This document shows, one piece after another, positions 47,098 through 58,881 of a stretch of DNA of 64,000 nt (within the stretch, counting starts at the first letter, position 1; each line of letters starts with the position of its first letter). The position numbers and the translations under genes are program-made. The notes beneath the pieces are model-generated. The model was given only the letters and a program-made list of their open reading frames with translations, did not search any database and had not been told where the DNA came from. Source of the stretch: Ilex aquifolium (Eukaryota; Streptophyta; Magnoliopsida; Aquifoliales; Aquifoliaceae); the NCBI GenBank assembly GCA_951799425.1, contig OX637391.1:23174551-23238550 (forward strand), given 5' to 3'.

Positions 47098-48832
47098 TGC
47101 TTGATTCATTCCGTCGACCCTAATTTCCGAACATGAACCCTTAATGTGTATATGGCTTATGTGTGTGGGTGAGTATCACTCTCACTCGGGTTCGATGCAA
47201 GAAATGGGGTAAACGGGTGTGTGAAAGAAATGTGTGTGTGTGTGAACAAAAGTACTCCCCAAGCGCAGAGAGACTTTCGAGTGTCGTGTTTTACTTGGAA
47301 ATCGTATTCCAAGGTCATCTCCTCAGGGAAGGAGGTGAATTGTTTTGAAGGTGATTTTGGTGAAAGAGGAAAAGTGTAAAAATCTTTGATGTTTGAGTTT
47401 GGTGATTACTGTTCTTGATGAAAATTAAATAGAAACAAGTGTTGGCTAATCCGAAGAGGTCATTCCAATGGAAATGCCAAATCAACTCAAGACCTTCCTC
47501 CAATGGTGCCTAGATGTTTGATTAATTTGTAGGAAGCGAGGGACTAAAATGGAGGTGAGAATTCAAGCATAACCCATGACAAGTCTACGGTGTATCAAGA
47601 ACTCACAACCACATCCACACTCAATCTAGTCAAACCAAATCATCGTACACTACGAGGAGGAATGAAAAAGAGTTGATTTAGCATACCCAAGAGGAATTCT
47701 TCCTTGGATTAGCCAACTTAAAGCTTAGTTACTCATATTTACTGCAAGAACATTAATGAAGTAAAGAGACATTGTGAAGAAATGAAGATTGGAACTTAAA
47801 TTAATACAAGAAAACATAAACTACAGAAAATGGCATTTTATACCCATTTCAAGAGCTTGAGACGAAAACTTAAATACAACAATGGTAGATTCTAAGATAC
47901 TCAACTAAACTTGCAATGTACTTGAAGTAAATGACATTAAAGACAATAAATGAAGCTTACAAGAGTATTCAAGAAGATTACAAGTGAAATGGATGGAAGA
48001 AATGCAAAAATCTAAGCTTTCTCTCACTAAAACTATATCTTCTTCCTAGAGCTTCCCTCTCTATAATGCAATACCATCTGAATAATCTTTCATGAATGAT
48101 GCATTTTCATCCATGGAGCTCTCTCTAGGTGAGTGACAGGCTTCCCATCCATAGGGGGATGACTTGATGGCTTGGGCAGGCTAGGATAAGCCTAGCCTGC
48201 AACTCCCTTCACTTGCCTCTTCTCTCTCTTCCTCATTAATGCTTGAGCCTCCAAAGTATAAGCAAAGGTGTGGGGGAGGCATGTAGATGTGTAAGGGATA
48301 TCAGGAGACAAGTGGGAGAAGCATAGGTGGGGCCCCCAAATGGCAGAACCCAAATGGCAAAACTTTAGTTGCAGGCTGTCTGGGCAATCTGGGCAAAACC
48401 TTCCGGAAGGTTTGTGCATGAACAGTTCAAACAGCAGTCCAGTAAGCAAAACCTTCCGAAAGGTCGATGCAAACCTTCCAGAAGGTTCATTCCAGTAAAC
48501 AAAACCTTCCAAAAGGTTTTGGCACTGAATAGGCAGATCAAGTGCAAACCTTCCGGAAAGTTTATGGCCAAACCTTCCGGAAGGTTTTCATCCAAATTAC
48601 ATTTTTCTTGGTTTCTTCACCCTCCAATCCTTCCTTTAAGCTATCCCCTCATCTTCATTGACTTTAAACATTACGATGGGAGCTTACTCAAGCCTTTTAC
48701 AACATTTTCACCTACATTCACACAAAACTTCATTAAAGAGAAGATTAAACACAATTCTCCCCAAATTCACAACAAAAGCAAGTACAAAGGGGCATAATAA
48801 CATACAATATATGCAATGTTTTGTGCTAATCA
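47098..48832 (-). mobile_element. LTR A4, 3' LTR of a family A element
   Basis: The minus strand starts TGATTAGCACAAAACATTGC at 48832 and ends at 47098 (plus strand TGCTTGATTCATTCC). A polypurine tract adjoins it at 48833, and the 5-bp flanks GCATG and CAGCC differ, so it is a 3' LTR and not a solo LTR. It contains the U5 landmark and an ACCTTCCGGAAGGT array. Confidence 0.85.
48395..48600. promoter_or_regulatory. ACCTTCCGGAAGGT palindrome array in A4
   Basis: About seven sites, intact or with one or two changes, lie between 48395 and 48595. The clearest pair is centred at 48554.5 and 48578.5 (24 bp apart). Confidence 0.75.
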
Positions 48833-48850
48833 CAGCCCCCAACTTGAGTT
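48833..48850 (-). other. 3' polypurine tract of the family A element
   Basis: The minus strand reads AACTCAAGTTGGGGGCTG directly before the LTR start TGATTAGC. It follows TTTGCTAGGGACAAACAAAA, a common context for such tracts in plant gypsy elements. Confidence 0.75.
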
Positions 48851-49128
48851 TTGTTTGTCCCTAGCAAACATTTACTTTAAACCACAAGTTATAAACTTAA
48901 AACAAAATCCATTCATACAAGTAAATATTCAAACACTCAAAATGCAAAAATCACATTGCAATTAAAGAAAGGACTTGGGCAATGATAAAATGTAACAACT
49001 GCGGTATTTTAATTGATCATTCTCAAAAATTCTTACAATGGGTTAGAGTTTCAAAACAAAATGGCCCAAAACCTAAAGACACATCTACTAGGCCGACAAG
49101 ACGAACCCTAACTCTGTACAATCTGAAA

Positions 49129-51396
49129 TCAAAAGAAACAAAATACAAAAGTCATAGTGGCAATTGTGTCGGGGGTCACCTCGAAAGTCTTCCCCCTCAC
49201 ATTGGTCCTCAACCTACCACCGTCCTCGCCAAACACAGACAACTTCATGTAAAATTCATGACACATCCCCAAATTGTATCCCTTCACCTCAGCAAACCAA
49301 ATATTCAACCCACGTACCTCAATCACCCTCACAACTTCATCATTTGGCCCAAGGGAGACTTTATCCACGTACCTCTCGCACGTGACATTCTTTTCCTTAA
49401 TTCGTTGTCTACGTGCATCGTGCTTTGCCTTAGTCCTCCTCTCTTCCCGATCTTGTCTTCTAGGGCCTTCACTGCTCCTTTTGCAGGAGCTAGTGCCCGT
49501 AGGTGGTGGGGACTCGGGGCCCGTTCTCTTGGTGCGGGTTGATGAGCACATAATATTGCATATTTGAAGGGTTCATTACATGCATTTTAACTCAACTTCT
49601 GCATTTAAGTACTGAGAGTTAGCCGAAATTATGAATAATGTTGATATTTTGATGTTGCAAGTTTTTATTGCTTAAATCATGTATTTTAGGACATTGCAAC
49701 TTTGTTGGATGTGTGGTGAAGGCATGGACACAATACATGAAGAATTGGAGGCTTAAAAGTGAAGAATTCAAGAAGGCATTGGTGCTTGGGAACAAGGGCA
49801 CCAGCTGCAGCAACAATTGGAAGCACTGCCTCAGAATTCCTCCATTTTGACCATGATCTACTCAGAATTTGGAAAAGTTAAAAACATGAAAGTTGTAGAT
49901 ATGGGTGTCTTCTGTTTGGTGTCAAAATTTCAGCCAATCCAACGGTTAGATCAAGAGTTATGCCGATTCTACCGAAGGTGGTCCAGTGCAGAAAAACAGT
50001 ACCGGTACCCAGTACCGGTACTCCGGACCTTCTGGTCGCGAAAACAGCCTGTAACTTAACTTTGAGGCTTGGGGGTCCCACCTACATTTCTCCCACGCCT
50101 ATCCCAACATTTCCTTACACATTTACAGGCCTCTTACACTCAAGTGGAAGACTTTAAAGGCCAATGCATTAAAGGAGGAATGGGGGGAAGTGGGCTGCCC
50201 AGGCTATGATCTCCTAGCCTTTCAAAGCCATCCATTCAGCCCTCTCTTGATGGGAGCTCATTCACACATCTAGGGGGGAGCCTCTTGGACGTTTTGGCAA
50301 GTCTCCACACTCAATATATTCAACATTCAACACACAATGTAAAAGAGTTGGCTACCTAAGCTTAGGATTAGATATAGAAAGCTCCAAGGGGGAAGATGAT
50401 GAATAGTGCTCAAAGTGACGTTTTTGCATTTTTATTCCACTCTTTCACTTGTAGTTTAATGTAAGAACCTTGTAAGCTTCATTTATTGTCTTTAATGTCA
50501 TTCCTTTCAAGTTTATTGCAAGTTTACTTTCATGTTCTTCATTTCACCATTGTTATTTAAGTTTTCTTCATTTCAAGCTTTTATAATGGGTATTGCATAT
50601 TTTTCCTTCATAGCTTTAGATTTCTTGTTGTAAGTTAAGTTCCATGCTCCATTTCCCTTCCATGTCCATTTCCTTTATGCTTGTCTTGCATTGTTAATAT
50701 GAGTAGCTAGGATTTAAGTTGGTTAATCCAAGGGAAAATTCCTCTTGGGAATACCATTTTCAACTCTTCTTCATTCCTCCCTTTAGAGTCAAATGGTTCG
50801 GTTTGACGGGGTTGAGAGTGGATGAGTTGGTGAGCCTTTGATATTCCGTAGGCCTAGTCACGGTTTATGCTTAGATACTCACCAATCTCGTCCCTAGCTT
50901 CCCCCGAATCAATCGTTCATTCATGCTCAATCGGAGGAAAGCTTTGAGTTGATTTGGTATTCCCATTGGAATGAACCCTGTGGATTAGCCAACACTTGCT
51001 TTCTTGCATTTTCATTTTGAACAAAACTCACCAAAACACAAATACAAGATTTTACACTTTCTTTTCACTTTTGCAAAATCACTTTCACAAAACTCCCTTT
51101 CCTTCCCTGAGGAGACGACCTTGAAATATTTTCCAAGTAAAACACACGACCACAAAAGACTCCTTTCGATTGGGGAGCACTTTTGTTCACACGCATTCCA
51201 TTCCACATTTCATTCCATACATTTTGTTCATTCCACATTTCCATTCACATTTGTTGTTGCTCCTATATCTCTTGCATTATCCGGAGGGAGAGTGACACTC
51301 CCTCATCACTATAAGCCACATACACACATTGAGTGTGAGGGTGATGTTTAGGGGTTAGGGAATACAACACCGCATTTCCAATCAATCACGGGTCAT
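49129..51396 (-). pseudogene. Last ORF of the family A element, split just after its start codon by solo LTR A5
   Basis: Minus-strand ATG at 51396-51394 is followed after one codon by the solo LTR and its CGGGT duplication. The frame then continues from 49539 to 49129. The N-terminus is basic and Ser/Pro-rich (RTKRTGPESPPPTG), followed by NVTCERYVDKVSLG, LNIWFAEVKGYN, CHEFYMKLSVFGED and NVRGKTFEVTPDTIATM. These blocks match the plant-transposon-protein ORFs of E1 and E2 at the REFY and VRG positions. It stops at 49129, shorter than E2. The plus-strand ORF 48982-49542 is antisense to this and not a gene. Confidence 0.7.
49540..51388 (+). mobile_element. Solo LTR A5 (family A), inserted in the family A element
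   Basis: It runs from TGATGAGCACATAATATTG to ...CCAATCAATCA (1849 bp), with target duplication CGGGT at 49535-49539 and 51389-51393. TACCGGTA palindromes are centred at 50003.5 and 50016.5 (13 bp apart). The R-U5 half is nearly identical to A3. Confidence 0.92.
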
Positions 51397-51786
51397 GAGG
51401 GACAACAGTGCCCCAACACCAAGGATGGTAAAAATCCACATGACAACCCATTCAAAGGGCTCAAACATGTCAACAGATGCCTTTCCCAAACGAGCCATCA
51501 CAAGGGAATGTAGAGGGTTCAAGAAGATCAAAAGGTACTTTGAGAATTTGGAAGACTTTGGAGACCTAGGGTTTTTTTAGATAACACCCAAAAATTCGGC
51601 CACAATCCACCCAAACTCAACCCTAATCAAAAGAAAAGTGACAAATTGGAGCTTGGGTGAAGGGTTTTGAAGATTGGAAGAGAGTAGAAGGAGAGGAGAG
51701 AGTTTAGGAGCTTGAGATTTGGGGGAAATGTGAAGGGTTTCTAAAAAAAATCTAACTTAAAATCCTCATTTTTAGGCTTCTGGGCA

Positions 51787-51985
51787 AGACCTTCCGGAAG
51801 GTCGATCAAAACCTTCCGGAAGGTTTTGCTCACTGCTTGAGGCAATAATGTCCAGTAGGCAAAACCTTCCAGAAGGTGTTGCTTACTGCTGGGGCACCAC
51901 TGTCCAGTAATGAAAACCTTCCGGAAGGTCGATCACAACCTTCGGGAAGGTTTTGCATACTGGACAGAACCTTCCGAAAGGTTTT
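51787..51985. promoter_or_regulatory. ACCTTCCGGAAGGT array upstream of the last ORF of the family A element
   Basis: Pairs are centred at 51795.5/51817.5 and 51922.5/51944.5 (both 22 bp), with single sites near 51868 and 51974. On the minus strand this lies about 390-590 bp upstream of the ORF start at 51396. It is internal to the element, not in an LTR, yet carries the same palindrome and spacing as the A3 LTR. Confidence 0.75.
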
Positions 51986-52406
51986 GCCTTTGCTGCAAAA
52001 CCATTCATTTGCTTCGAAACTCACATCCAATCCAATTTTCCTCAACTCCAAAACATTTTAACACCCTATCTATGACATCTAACCTACCAAAAACTTGAAC
52101 CACACATATGAACCACAATTGATTGATCATGCCCAAAGTCAATTCCGAAATTGCAACATGATTTAAAATTTTGAAGTTTTCAAAGTACAAGACATGGATT
52201 TCTAACTTTAACTACCAAAATGAATACCCAAAATATAAAACATGAATTCAAATAACAAGGGCATTCCTAAATCTTATCAAATATTGAAAGTTGAGCAATA
52301 TTTCCCCATCCTTTAAGCATAGGGCTACCTAACACGTCGTTCAAATGCCCGAACCAAGTACACATGAGCAGAACTATGGCTTTAAATGCTAGCCTAGAGT
52401 ATGCAC
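51986..52406 (-). other. Internal non-coding region of the family A element
   Basis: No ORF or repeat recognised. It ends at 52406, where the E1 LTR begins. The CRP-like ORF, if this element has one, would lie farther upstream beyond E1 and is not visible. Confidence 0.4.
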
Positions 52407-54345
52407 TGATTAGTACTTAAAGTTGACATATTATTATGACATTTTAAGACTAATTGTACTTTAATGGAGTTTAAGTGATGTCATTTCAGGCCCTAAACTG
52501 AACAAGGACCCAAGAACAACAAGTACCACACTTGGATGCAGTACCAGTACATTAGAGCCCAAAATTGGAGAAGTTTGGAGCACAGCCAGAACGTTCGAAC
52601 GCCAACTCACGTTCGAACGTCCACAATACACTGTAGCAGACTCAAATGCTGAAGAGAAGGCGTGTTGCAGTTAGGAAAGAAGACTGGAGCTCTGAAGTAC
52701 TTGAGTGTCACATTCGAACGCCAACTCACGTTCGAACGTGCACTTGAGTTGATGGAAGACCAGACCACTGCAGAGAGTTGGAACTGCATTTCACAGGAGA
52801 CCAACAGATCACTCGAGTGAAAGGGGTCAGAACAAATCTGGCGTTCGAACGCCCTCAATGCAAAAACAGAAGAAACGTTCGAACGCCCTCAGTGCAAAAA
52901 CAGAAAGAACGTTCGAACGCCAACTCACGTTCGAACGTCATTCACAGACTGGCAGCAGAGTTGTTGACTGTTCACTTGGACTTGGGCGGCAAACACTATT
53001 CTTTCACCCCCCCCTTTCTCGTCCTCTTGCCTATAAATACTCCCCTTGTTGGAGAGCTAAAAAAAGAGCATAGTAGGAAGTAGAATAGTGATGGAGGCTT
53101 AGACTCCCACTCTCATTGTAGTTAGTTCATTTTCCTTATGAAGTCTTTATTTTAGAGATTAGTTTGGCTTTAGCCCAACATCTCTTGCTTGTTATAACAG
53201 TAGTTTTATGCTTATGCTTATGTTTATGCTTTCATTTCTCATGCATAGAAGAGAAATAGCTCACATCTTGGTTGAGGAAGCAACCCTCCAATTCTTGGTT
53301 GAGGAAGCCACCCTCCAAATGTGACTAGCTTTCTTCTACTTTTATTGTTCATGCATTTCACTTCCATTGCTTGAGCTTCCTTCTTTCTTAGAAGAGTTAA
53401 ACTCTTCCACTTTTCTAGAGCTTTATTAAAGTCGTAAAGGGTGGAACGTGATTCACCCATTCTTTGTGGAAGATTAGCTCCGCGTTTGTTGTTACTTTAT
53501 CTTTTAAAGTTCTCCACTTGGAGGGATGAGCATCACTCACTTTTCTAGCTTTACCCAAGCCATGAAGAGTGAGTAGTTTCTCATTCACTCTTTAGTGAGA
53601 GGAGAAGGGCATGTATAAGTTATCCGGGAATCACATTTGTGCAATGTTCTTTTATGCTTAACGTTTATTTCTCCTTGTTACCGGATGATTGATTGCATCT
53701 AGCAAAGCTAAGGTACTTTGTATAATTGTGAGCTCTTTCTATGACATGGATGACTCCTGCATAGAAAGACTCATCAGTTCAAGGCAAGTACCCCGGCTAG
53801 ATCCTCATGACTACCCTTCAATCTCCCCCCTTATTGTACTTTATTTAAAGAATGGACTATTAATATCATGGTTGGATGTCTTGTAGAAACACTTGCTTGT
53901 TTGTAGACGGGTTAAGTCTCGGCACAGACAATTCTTGTAAACTTCTAGAAAGACATCGGAATCATGTTCTTAATTCTCACAATCCATCTTTATCTTCCGA
54001 TTAACTTGCTGTTGACATGGGAGTTAATTGAGTTATCAAGCACAATTATGACAAACCGGATAACTAACTACATGTCCAGATCCTTGCACTAAAGAGTGAC
54101 TCTTTTTAATTAGCATTTATCTCCTATTTTGTTAAGAAAATCGTCCTGGAAAGAATTTTATATTCTATCCAGCAAAACCCATATCTCACAGCAAATCTAA
54201 AAGGTTACAATCAAAAGGTCTCTACCACTGCTTGCCTTAGAAATATCAACAAAAGTTCCCTGTGGATTCGACTCCGGACTCAAACTGGATTATTACTACA
54301 GCTTGACCGCCTGCACTTGGGTGTACACATTGGATCAAGCCATCA
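52407..54345 (+). repeat. 5' LTR of E1 (about 1939 bp)
   Basis: It starts TGATTAGTACTTAAAG and ends near ...CAAGCCATCA, 6 bp before the PBS. U3 holds the GTTCGAAC array, then a TATA box. The U5 landmarks are ACATGTCCAGATCC, GATTCGACTCCGGACT and GCACTTGGGTGTACAC. The left edge is set by resemblance of its start to the family A start, since the 3' LTR is not available for comparison. Confidence 0.75.
52588..53039 (+). promoter_or_regulatory. E1 LTR promoter: eight TTCGAA palindromes and a TATA box
   Basis: ACGTTCGAACGT-type sites are centred at 52596.5/52614.5, 52715.5/52733.5 and 52914.5/52932.5, each pair exactly 18 bp apart, plus single sites near 52846 and 52878. TATAAATA is at 53032-53039, about 100 bp after the last site. 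Transcription probably starts near 53065. Confidence 0.8.
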
Positions 54346-54351
54346 AGTTTT

Positions 54352-54369
54352 TGGCGCCGTTGCCGGGGA
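54352..54369 (+). other. Primer-binding site complementary to tRNA-Asp
   Basis: TGGCGCCGTTGCCGGGGA is the perfect complement of the 3' end of plant tRNA-Asp (with CCA). This primer is characteristic of Athila/Tat elements. Confidence 0.93.
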
Positions 54370-54462
54370 ACCTTTGAAAGGTGCTTTAAGGTAAAAGGTA
54401 AAAAGACCTTTAACATTGTGTATATTTTGATTTACTGTAAATAACTTTGTTTTATTTTCTTT

Positions 54463-56829
54463 ATGACTGAGGGCACTCCTCACTTCCAAAATTTGCCGGC
54501 AGAATCGTGTGAGTCCGTGAATCAGCCTGAACCTAATTCACCTAGATCAGTAGCAGACTCTTGTGAGGGTAGTATGGCAAATAATGAAAGAAATGGAGAA
54601 GTCCCTATGACAGAGGAGGAAGTCCCTAACATCCAAACTTTGCGGGATTAATTGAATCCCACAAGAAATAGTGTCCTCTCTTGTTTTATTTTTCCTGAAA
54701 ATGCTCCCCTCTTTACTGTAAAGCCGGGGACAATGCAGTTATTGCCTGTGTTTCATGGATTGGATGCAGAAAATCCATATCTGCATATAAAAGATTTCGA
54801 AGAAGTGTGTGGAACATTTCAAGACAATTCTGAATTGGCCAAAATGAAATTGTTTTCTTTCTCTTTGAGGGATAGAGCCAAACAATGGTTGAATTCTTTA
54901 AAGGCTTTTTCAATACCCAATTGGCAAGCATTGCAAAATGAATTTTTTAGAAAGTTTTTTCCTTTACATCGCACAAATGCATTAAAAAGGCAAATCATGA
55001 ATTTTGCGGTCAAAGAAGGAGAAACTTTTTATCAAAGTTGTGAGAGATTCAAAGATCTACTCCAATCTTGCCCACATCATGCTTTTGAAAATTGGACTTT
55101 GGTAGGATTTTTCTATGACTCCTTACCCTCTAGACTACGTCAGTTTGTCGAAATGATGGCCCAAGGAGAATTCATGGGAAAAAGTCCGGAGGAGGCATTC
55201 AATTTCTTCGACACCATATCTGACAGTTCTCAGATGTGGGACTCAGCCTCCCCTACCACTGTAGAAGCCAGACCATCTAATTCCCAAGGAGGAAAATATG
55301 TCTTGAGAGAGGATGATGACTTGAGAGCAAAAATGTCCACATTATCTCGAAAGCTCGAAGCTTTAGAGATGAAGAAAGTCCATCAAGTTGATGTTAGCCC
55401 TTCCACTGAGCAAGTGTGTGAAATCTGTGCGCTAACAGGACACCCTACTGGGGAGTGTCCCACCATCCCAGCATTCAAAGAAGCCTTGTTAGAACAAACA
55501 CATGCAGTTTCCAACTTCAACAAGCCCTACTCCAACCCATATTCTGAAACATACAATCCAGGGTGGCGAAATCACCCTAACTTCAGTTGGAAGAACACAC
55601 AACCAATACCCATGAACCAACAACAAGGGCCATACCCACCACCTCAAGGACCTCTTGCATATCAACCATACCAACCACCACAAAAGAGGAACCTTGAGGA
55701 CACATTAAATCAGTTCATGCAAAGCCAAATGAATTATAACAATAATTCCACACAGGCTTTCACTGATTTCAAAACCCAAACCACTCAATCCTTTGAGGAT
55801 CTTAAAAGCCACATCCAAAAGTTGACTCAATCCATGGTCACACACGAAAAGGGAAAGTTTCCTGCCCAACCAAAGCAACCACAAGGCCAATTCCATGTAG
55901 GGAACCCTTCAACAACAGGAAACACCCAAGACCAAGCCCAAGTTGTCACGACACTAAGAAGTGGCAAAGTGATTGACAAAACAATCAGAGACATACTCAT
56001 TCCCAAGCCAAGACCTGAGTCAAGCCCAGCCAACCCATCATCTGAACCTGAACCAATTGAGAAAGACCCTGAGCCTGTGATTGAACAAGAGTCAGAACAT
56101 TCTGAGAAAAAAGAACCTTCGTATCCCGTTCCGACTCCATTTCCTCATCGACTCAGAACCAAACAAAAAGTGAAAAATCAGCCTGAAATTTACGAGCTTT
56201 TTAAGCAAGTAAATATCAACATCCCACTTCTGGATGCAATCAAACAAGTCCCGCCTTATGCCAAGTTTCTAAAAGACTTGTGCACAGTCAAGAGAAGCCA
56301 GAAAGTCCAAAAAAGAGCTTTTCTAACGGAACAAGCTAGTGCTTTTCTCCAACAGAAAACCCTTCCAAAATACAAAGACCCAGGGTGTCCGACTGTCTCA
56401 TGTATCATTGGAAACTTCAGAATTGAACAAGCCTTGTTAGACCTTGGAGCCAGCGTTAATCTGCTACCCTACTCTGTCTATCAACAGTTGGGTTTGGGTG
56501 AACTTAAACCCACTTGTGTCACACTCCAGTTGGATGACAGATCTGTCAAAACCCCCAGAGGGATTGTTGAAGATGTGCTTGTCCAAGTAGATAGTTTTGT
56601 CTTCCCTGTTGACTTCATTGTTCTGGATACTCAACCAGCAATAAATTCGGAGAACCAAATTCCCGTCATTCTTGGTCGACCATTCCTAGCAACTTCCAAT
56701 GCTTTAATCAATTGCAGGAATGGAGTCATGAAATTAACTTTTGGGAATATGACTCTCGAAATGAACATTTTCAATATTGCTAAACATCCAGAAGAGGAAA
56801 AGGAAGAAAGGGAAGTAAACTCCATATAA
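54463..56829 (+). pseudogene. E1 gag and protease, one internal stop
   Basis: ATG 54463 starts an acidic leader of 62 codons, interrupted by TAA at 54649-54651 and continuing in frame to a TAA at 56827-56829. The family E copy has TAT (Tyr) at the first stop. Gag core: FHGLDAENPYLHIKDFEEVC, then RDRAKQWLNSLKAFSIPNWQ and LKRQIMNFAVKEGETFYQSC. A zinc knuckle C-x2-C-x4-H-x4-C (CEICALTGHPTGEC) is intact near 55420-55461. A Gln/Pro-rich linker follows. The protease has DLGASVNLLP at about 56440 and ILGRPFLAT at about 56668. Gag packages the RNA and the protease cleaves the polyprotein. Only two stops break an otherwise long frame. Confidence 0.93.
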
Positions 56830-56832
56830 TCT

Positions 56833-58881
56833 TTGATACAGGAACATCTGGATGATACATTCTGTGAGGATCCTGCTGAATCATCTCTGTTAGAACTCAT
56901 CTCATCAGAAATAACAGATAATGACCCAAATCCACCAAGTGACCCTACTCATACTGTTGAGACCTGGGCACTCAAATTCGAAGAAATTTCACCAAGTGGC
57001 ACAAAGCCAGTCTCATCAAGTGTTAGCCCACCAAAGCCTGAATTGAAACCTCTCCCATCTGACCTCAAATATGCATTCTTAGGAGAGAATGAGTCATACC
57101 CAGTGGTAATTTCATCTAAACTCACAGACTTGCAAGAGTCTAAATTGCTTGAAGTTCTTCGAAGTCATAAAAGTACCATTGGATGGACCATCGCTGACTT
57201 GAAAGGTATAAGCCCGTTAATCTGCAATCATGCCATATACCTTGAAGAGGACTCAAAACCCTCTCGTCAAATGCAGCGACGACTGAACCCTCACATGAAG
57301 GAAGTTGTGAGAATTGAAGTACTCAAACTCTTAGATGCAGGGATAATCTTCCCTATCTCAGATAGTAAATGGGTCAGTCCAACCCAAGTTGTGCCAAAAA
57401 AATCTGGGGTCACAGTGGTAAAAAATGATGCAAATGAACTAGTGCCAACTCGAGTCGTCACAGGATGGCGAATGTGCATTGATTATCGAAAACTCAATTT
57501 GGTCACTAGAAAAGATCATTTTCCTCTCCTGTTTCTTGACCAAGTCCTAGAGAGAATTGCAGGCCATGCATTTTACTGTTTCCTGGATGGATATTCAGGG
57601 TATAACCAAATTGAGATAGCCCTAGATGATCAGGAGAAGACAACCTTCACATGCCCCTTTGGCACCTTTGCATTCAAAAGGATGCCATTTGGACTTTGTA
57701 ACGCTCCTGCAACATTCCAAAGATGTATGCTAAGCTTGTTCAGTGATATGGTTGAAAAATTTTTGGAAGTATTTATGGATGACTTCTCTGTCTATGGTGA
57801 TTCCTTCGATTTGTGTTTAACCAATCTAGAGAAAGTACTGATCAGGTGTAAGGAAGTCAACCTAGTGCTCAATTGGGAAAAATGCCATTTTATGGTAACA
57901 CAGGGCATTGTTCTTGGTCACATCGTGTCTTCTGAAGGCATGAAAGTTGACAAGGCAAAAATTGATTTGATTGGAAATTTGCCTGCTCCTAAGACTGTAA
58001 AGGATGTTCGATCATTCCTAGGACATGCAGGGTTCTACAGGAGATTCATAAAAGATTTCAGTACCATAGCAAAACCAATGTGCCACCTCCTAAGTCAGGA
58101 TGTAATATTTGATTGGAATAAAGCATGCCAAAAAGCCTTTGACAAGCTAAAAGACATGTTAATTTCTGCACCAATAATGCAACCTCCTGACTGGAATCTT
58201 CCTTTTGAACTAATGTGTGATGCAAATGATTTTGTTGTAGGTGCTGTATTGGGACAAAGAAAAGATAAGAAACCCCATGTGATTTACTATGCAAGCAAAA
58301 CTTTGAATTATTCAACAACTGAGAAAGAATTGCTTGCTGTAGTTTTTGCACTGGAAAAATTCCGTTCTTATCTTGTTGGTTCTTCTGTTACTGTATTCAC
58401 TGACCATGCAGCTCTAAAATTTTTGCTCACAAAGAAGGACGCCAAACCAAGACTCTTGAGATGGATACTTCTGCTCCAAGAGTTTGATCTTGTCATTAAG
58501 GACAAAAAAGGCGTCGAGAATGTGGTGGCATATCATCTGTCCAGACTGACCTATGAATTTCATGAGGATGGACTGCCAATCAATGAAAAATTCCCCGATG
58601 AACAACTGTTCATGATTGATAAGACACCATGGTATGCAGACATTGCTAACTTTCTTGCTACTGATACACTCCCTCCATCTTTTACCATGTTGGACAAAAA
58701 GAAATTTCTGAGGGAGGTTCGTAACTTCTTTTGGGAGGATCCTTACGTATTCAAGTACTGTAAAGATCAAATCATAAGACGTTGCATCCCTGCTCATGAA
58801 AGTAGCCAGGTAATAACATTTTGTCATTCTGAAGCATGCAGTGGCCACTTTTCATCAAGAAAAACAGCTGCAAAAATATAG
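56833..58881 (+). pseudogene. E1 reverse transcriptase and RNase H
   Basis: Same frame as gag-protease, separated only by the TAA at 56827. RT motifs in order: [31 protein letters not shown], the catalytic [24 protein letters not shown], and VFMDDF, the YxDD-type active site. RNase [13 protein letters not shown] (Asp), [19 protein letters not shown] (Glu) and [10 protein letters not shown] (Asp). The fourth acidic residue, expected in the VVADHLSR motif, is Tyr here (GAT to TAT), so RNase H is probably inactive. The N-terminal part of integrase follows (H-x3-H region [15 protein letters not shown]). The frame ends at TAG TAG (58879-58884). Confidence 0.92.

Noticed and set aside
48982..49542. 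186-aa plus-strand ORF
   Set aside because: It is antisense to the family A last ORF, which has recognisable domain blocks on the minus strand.
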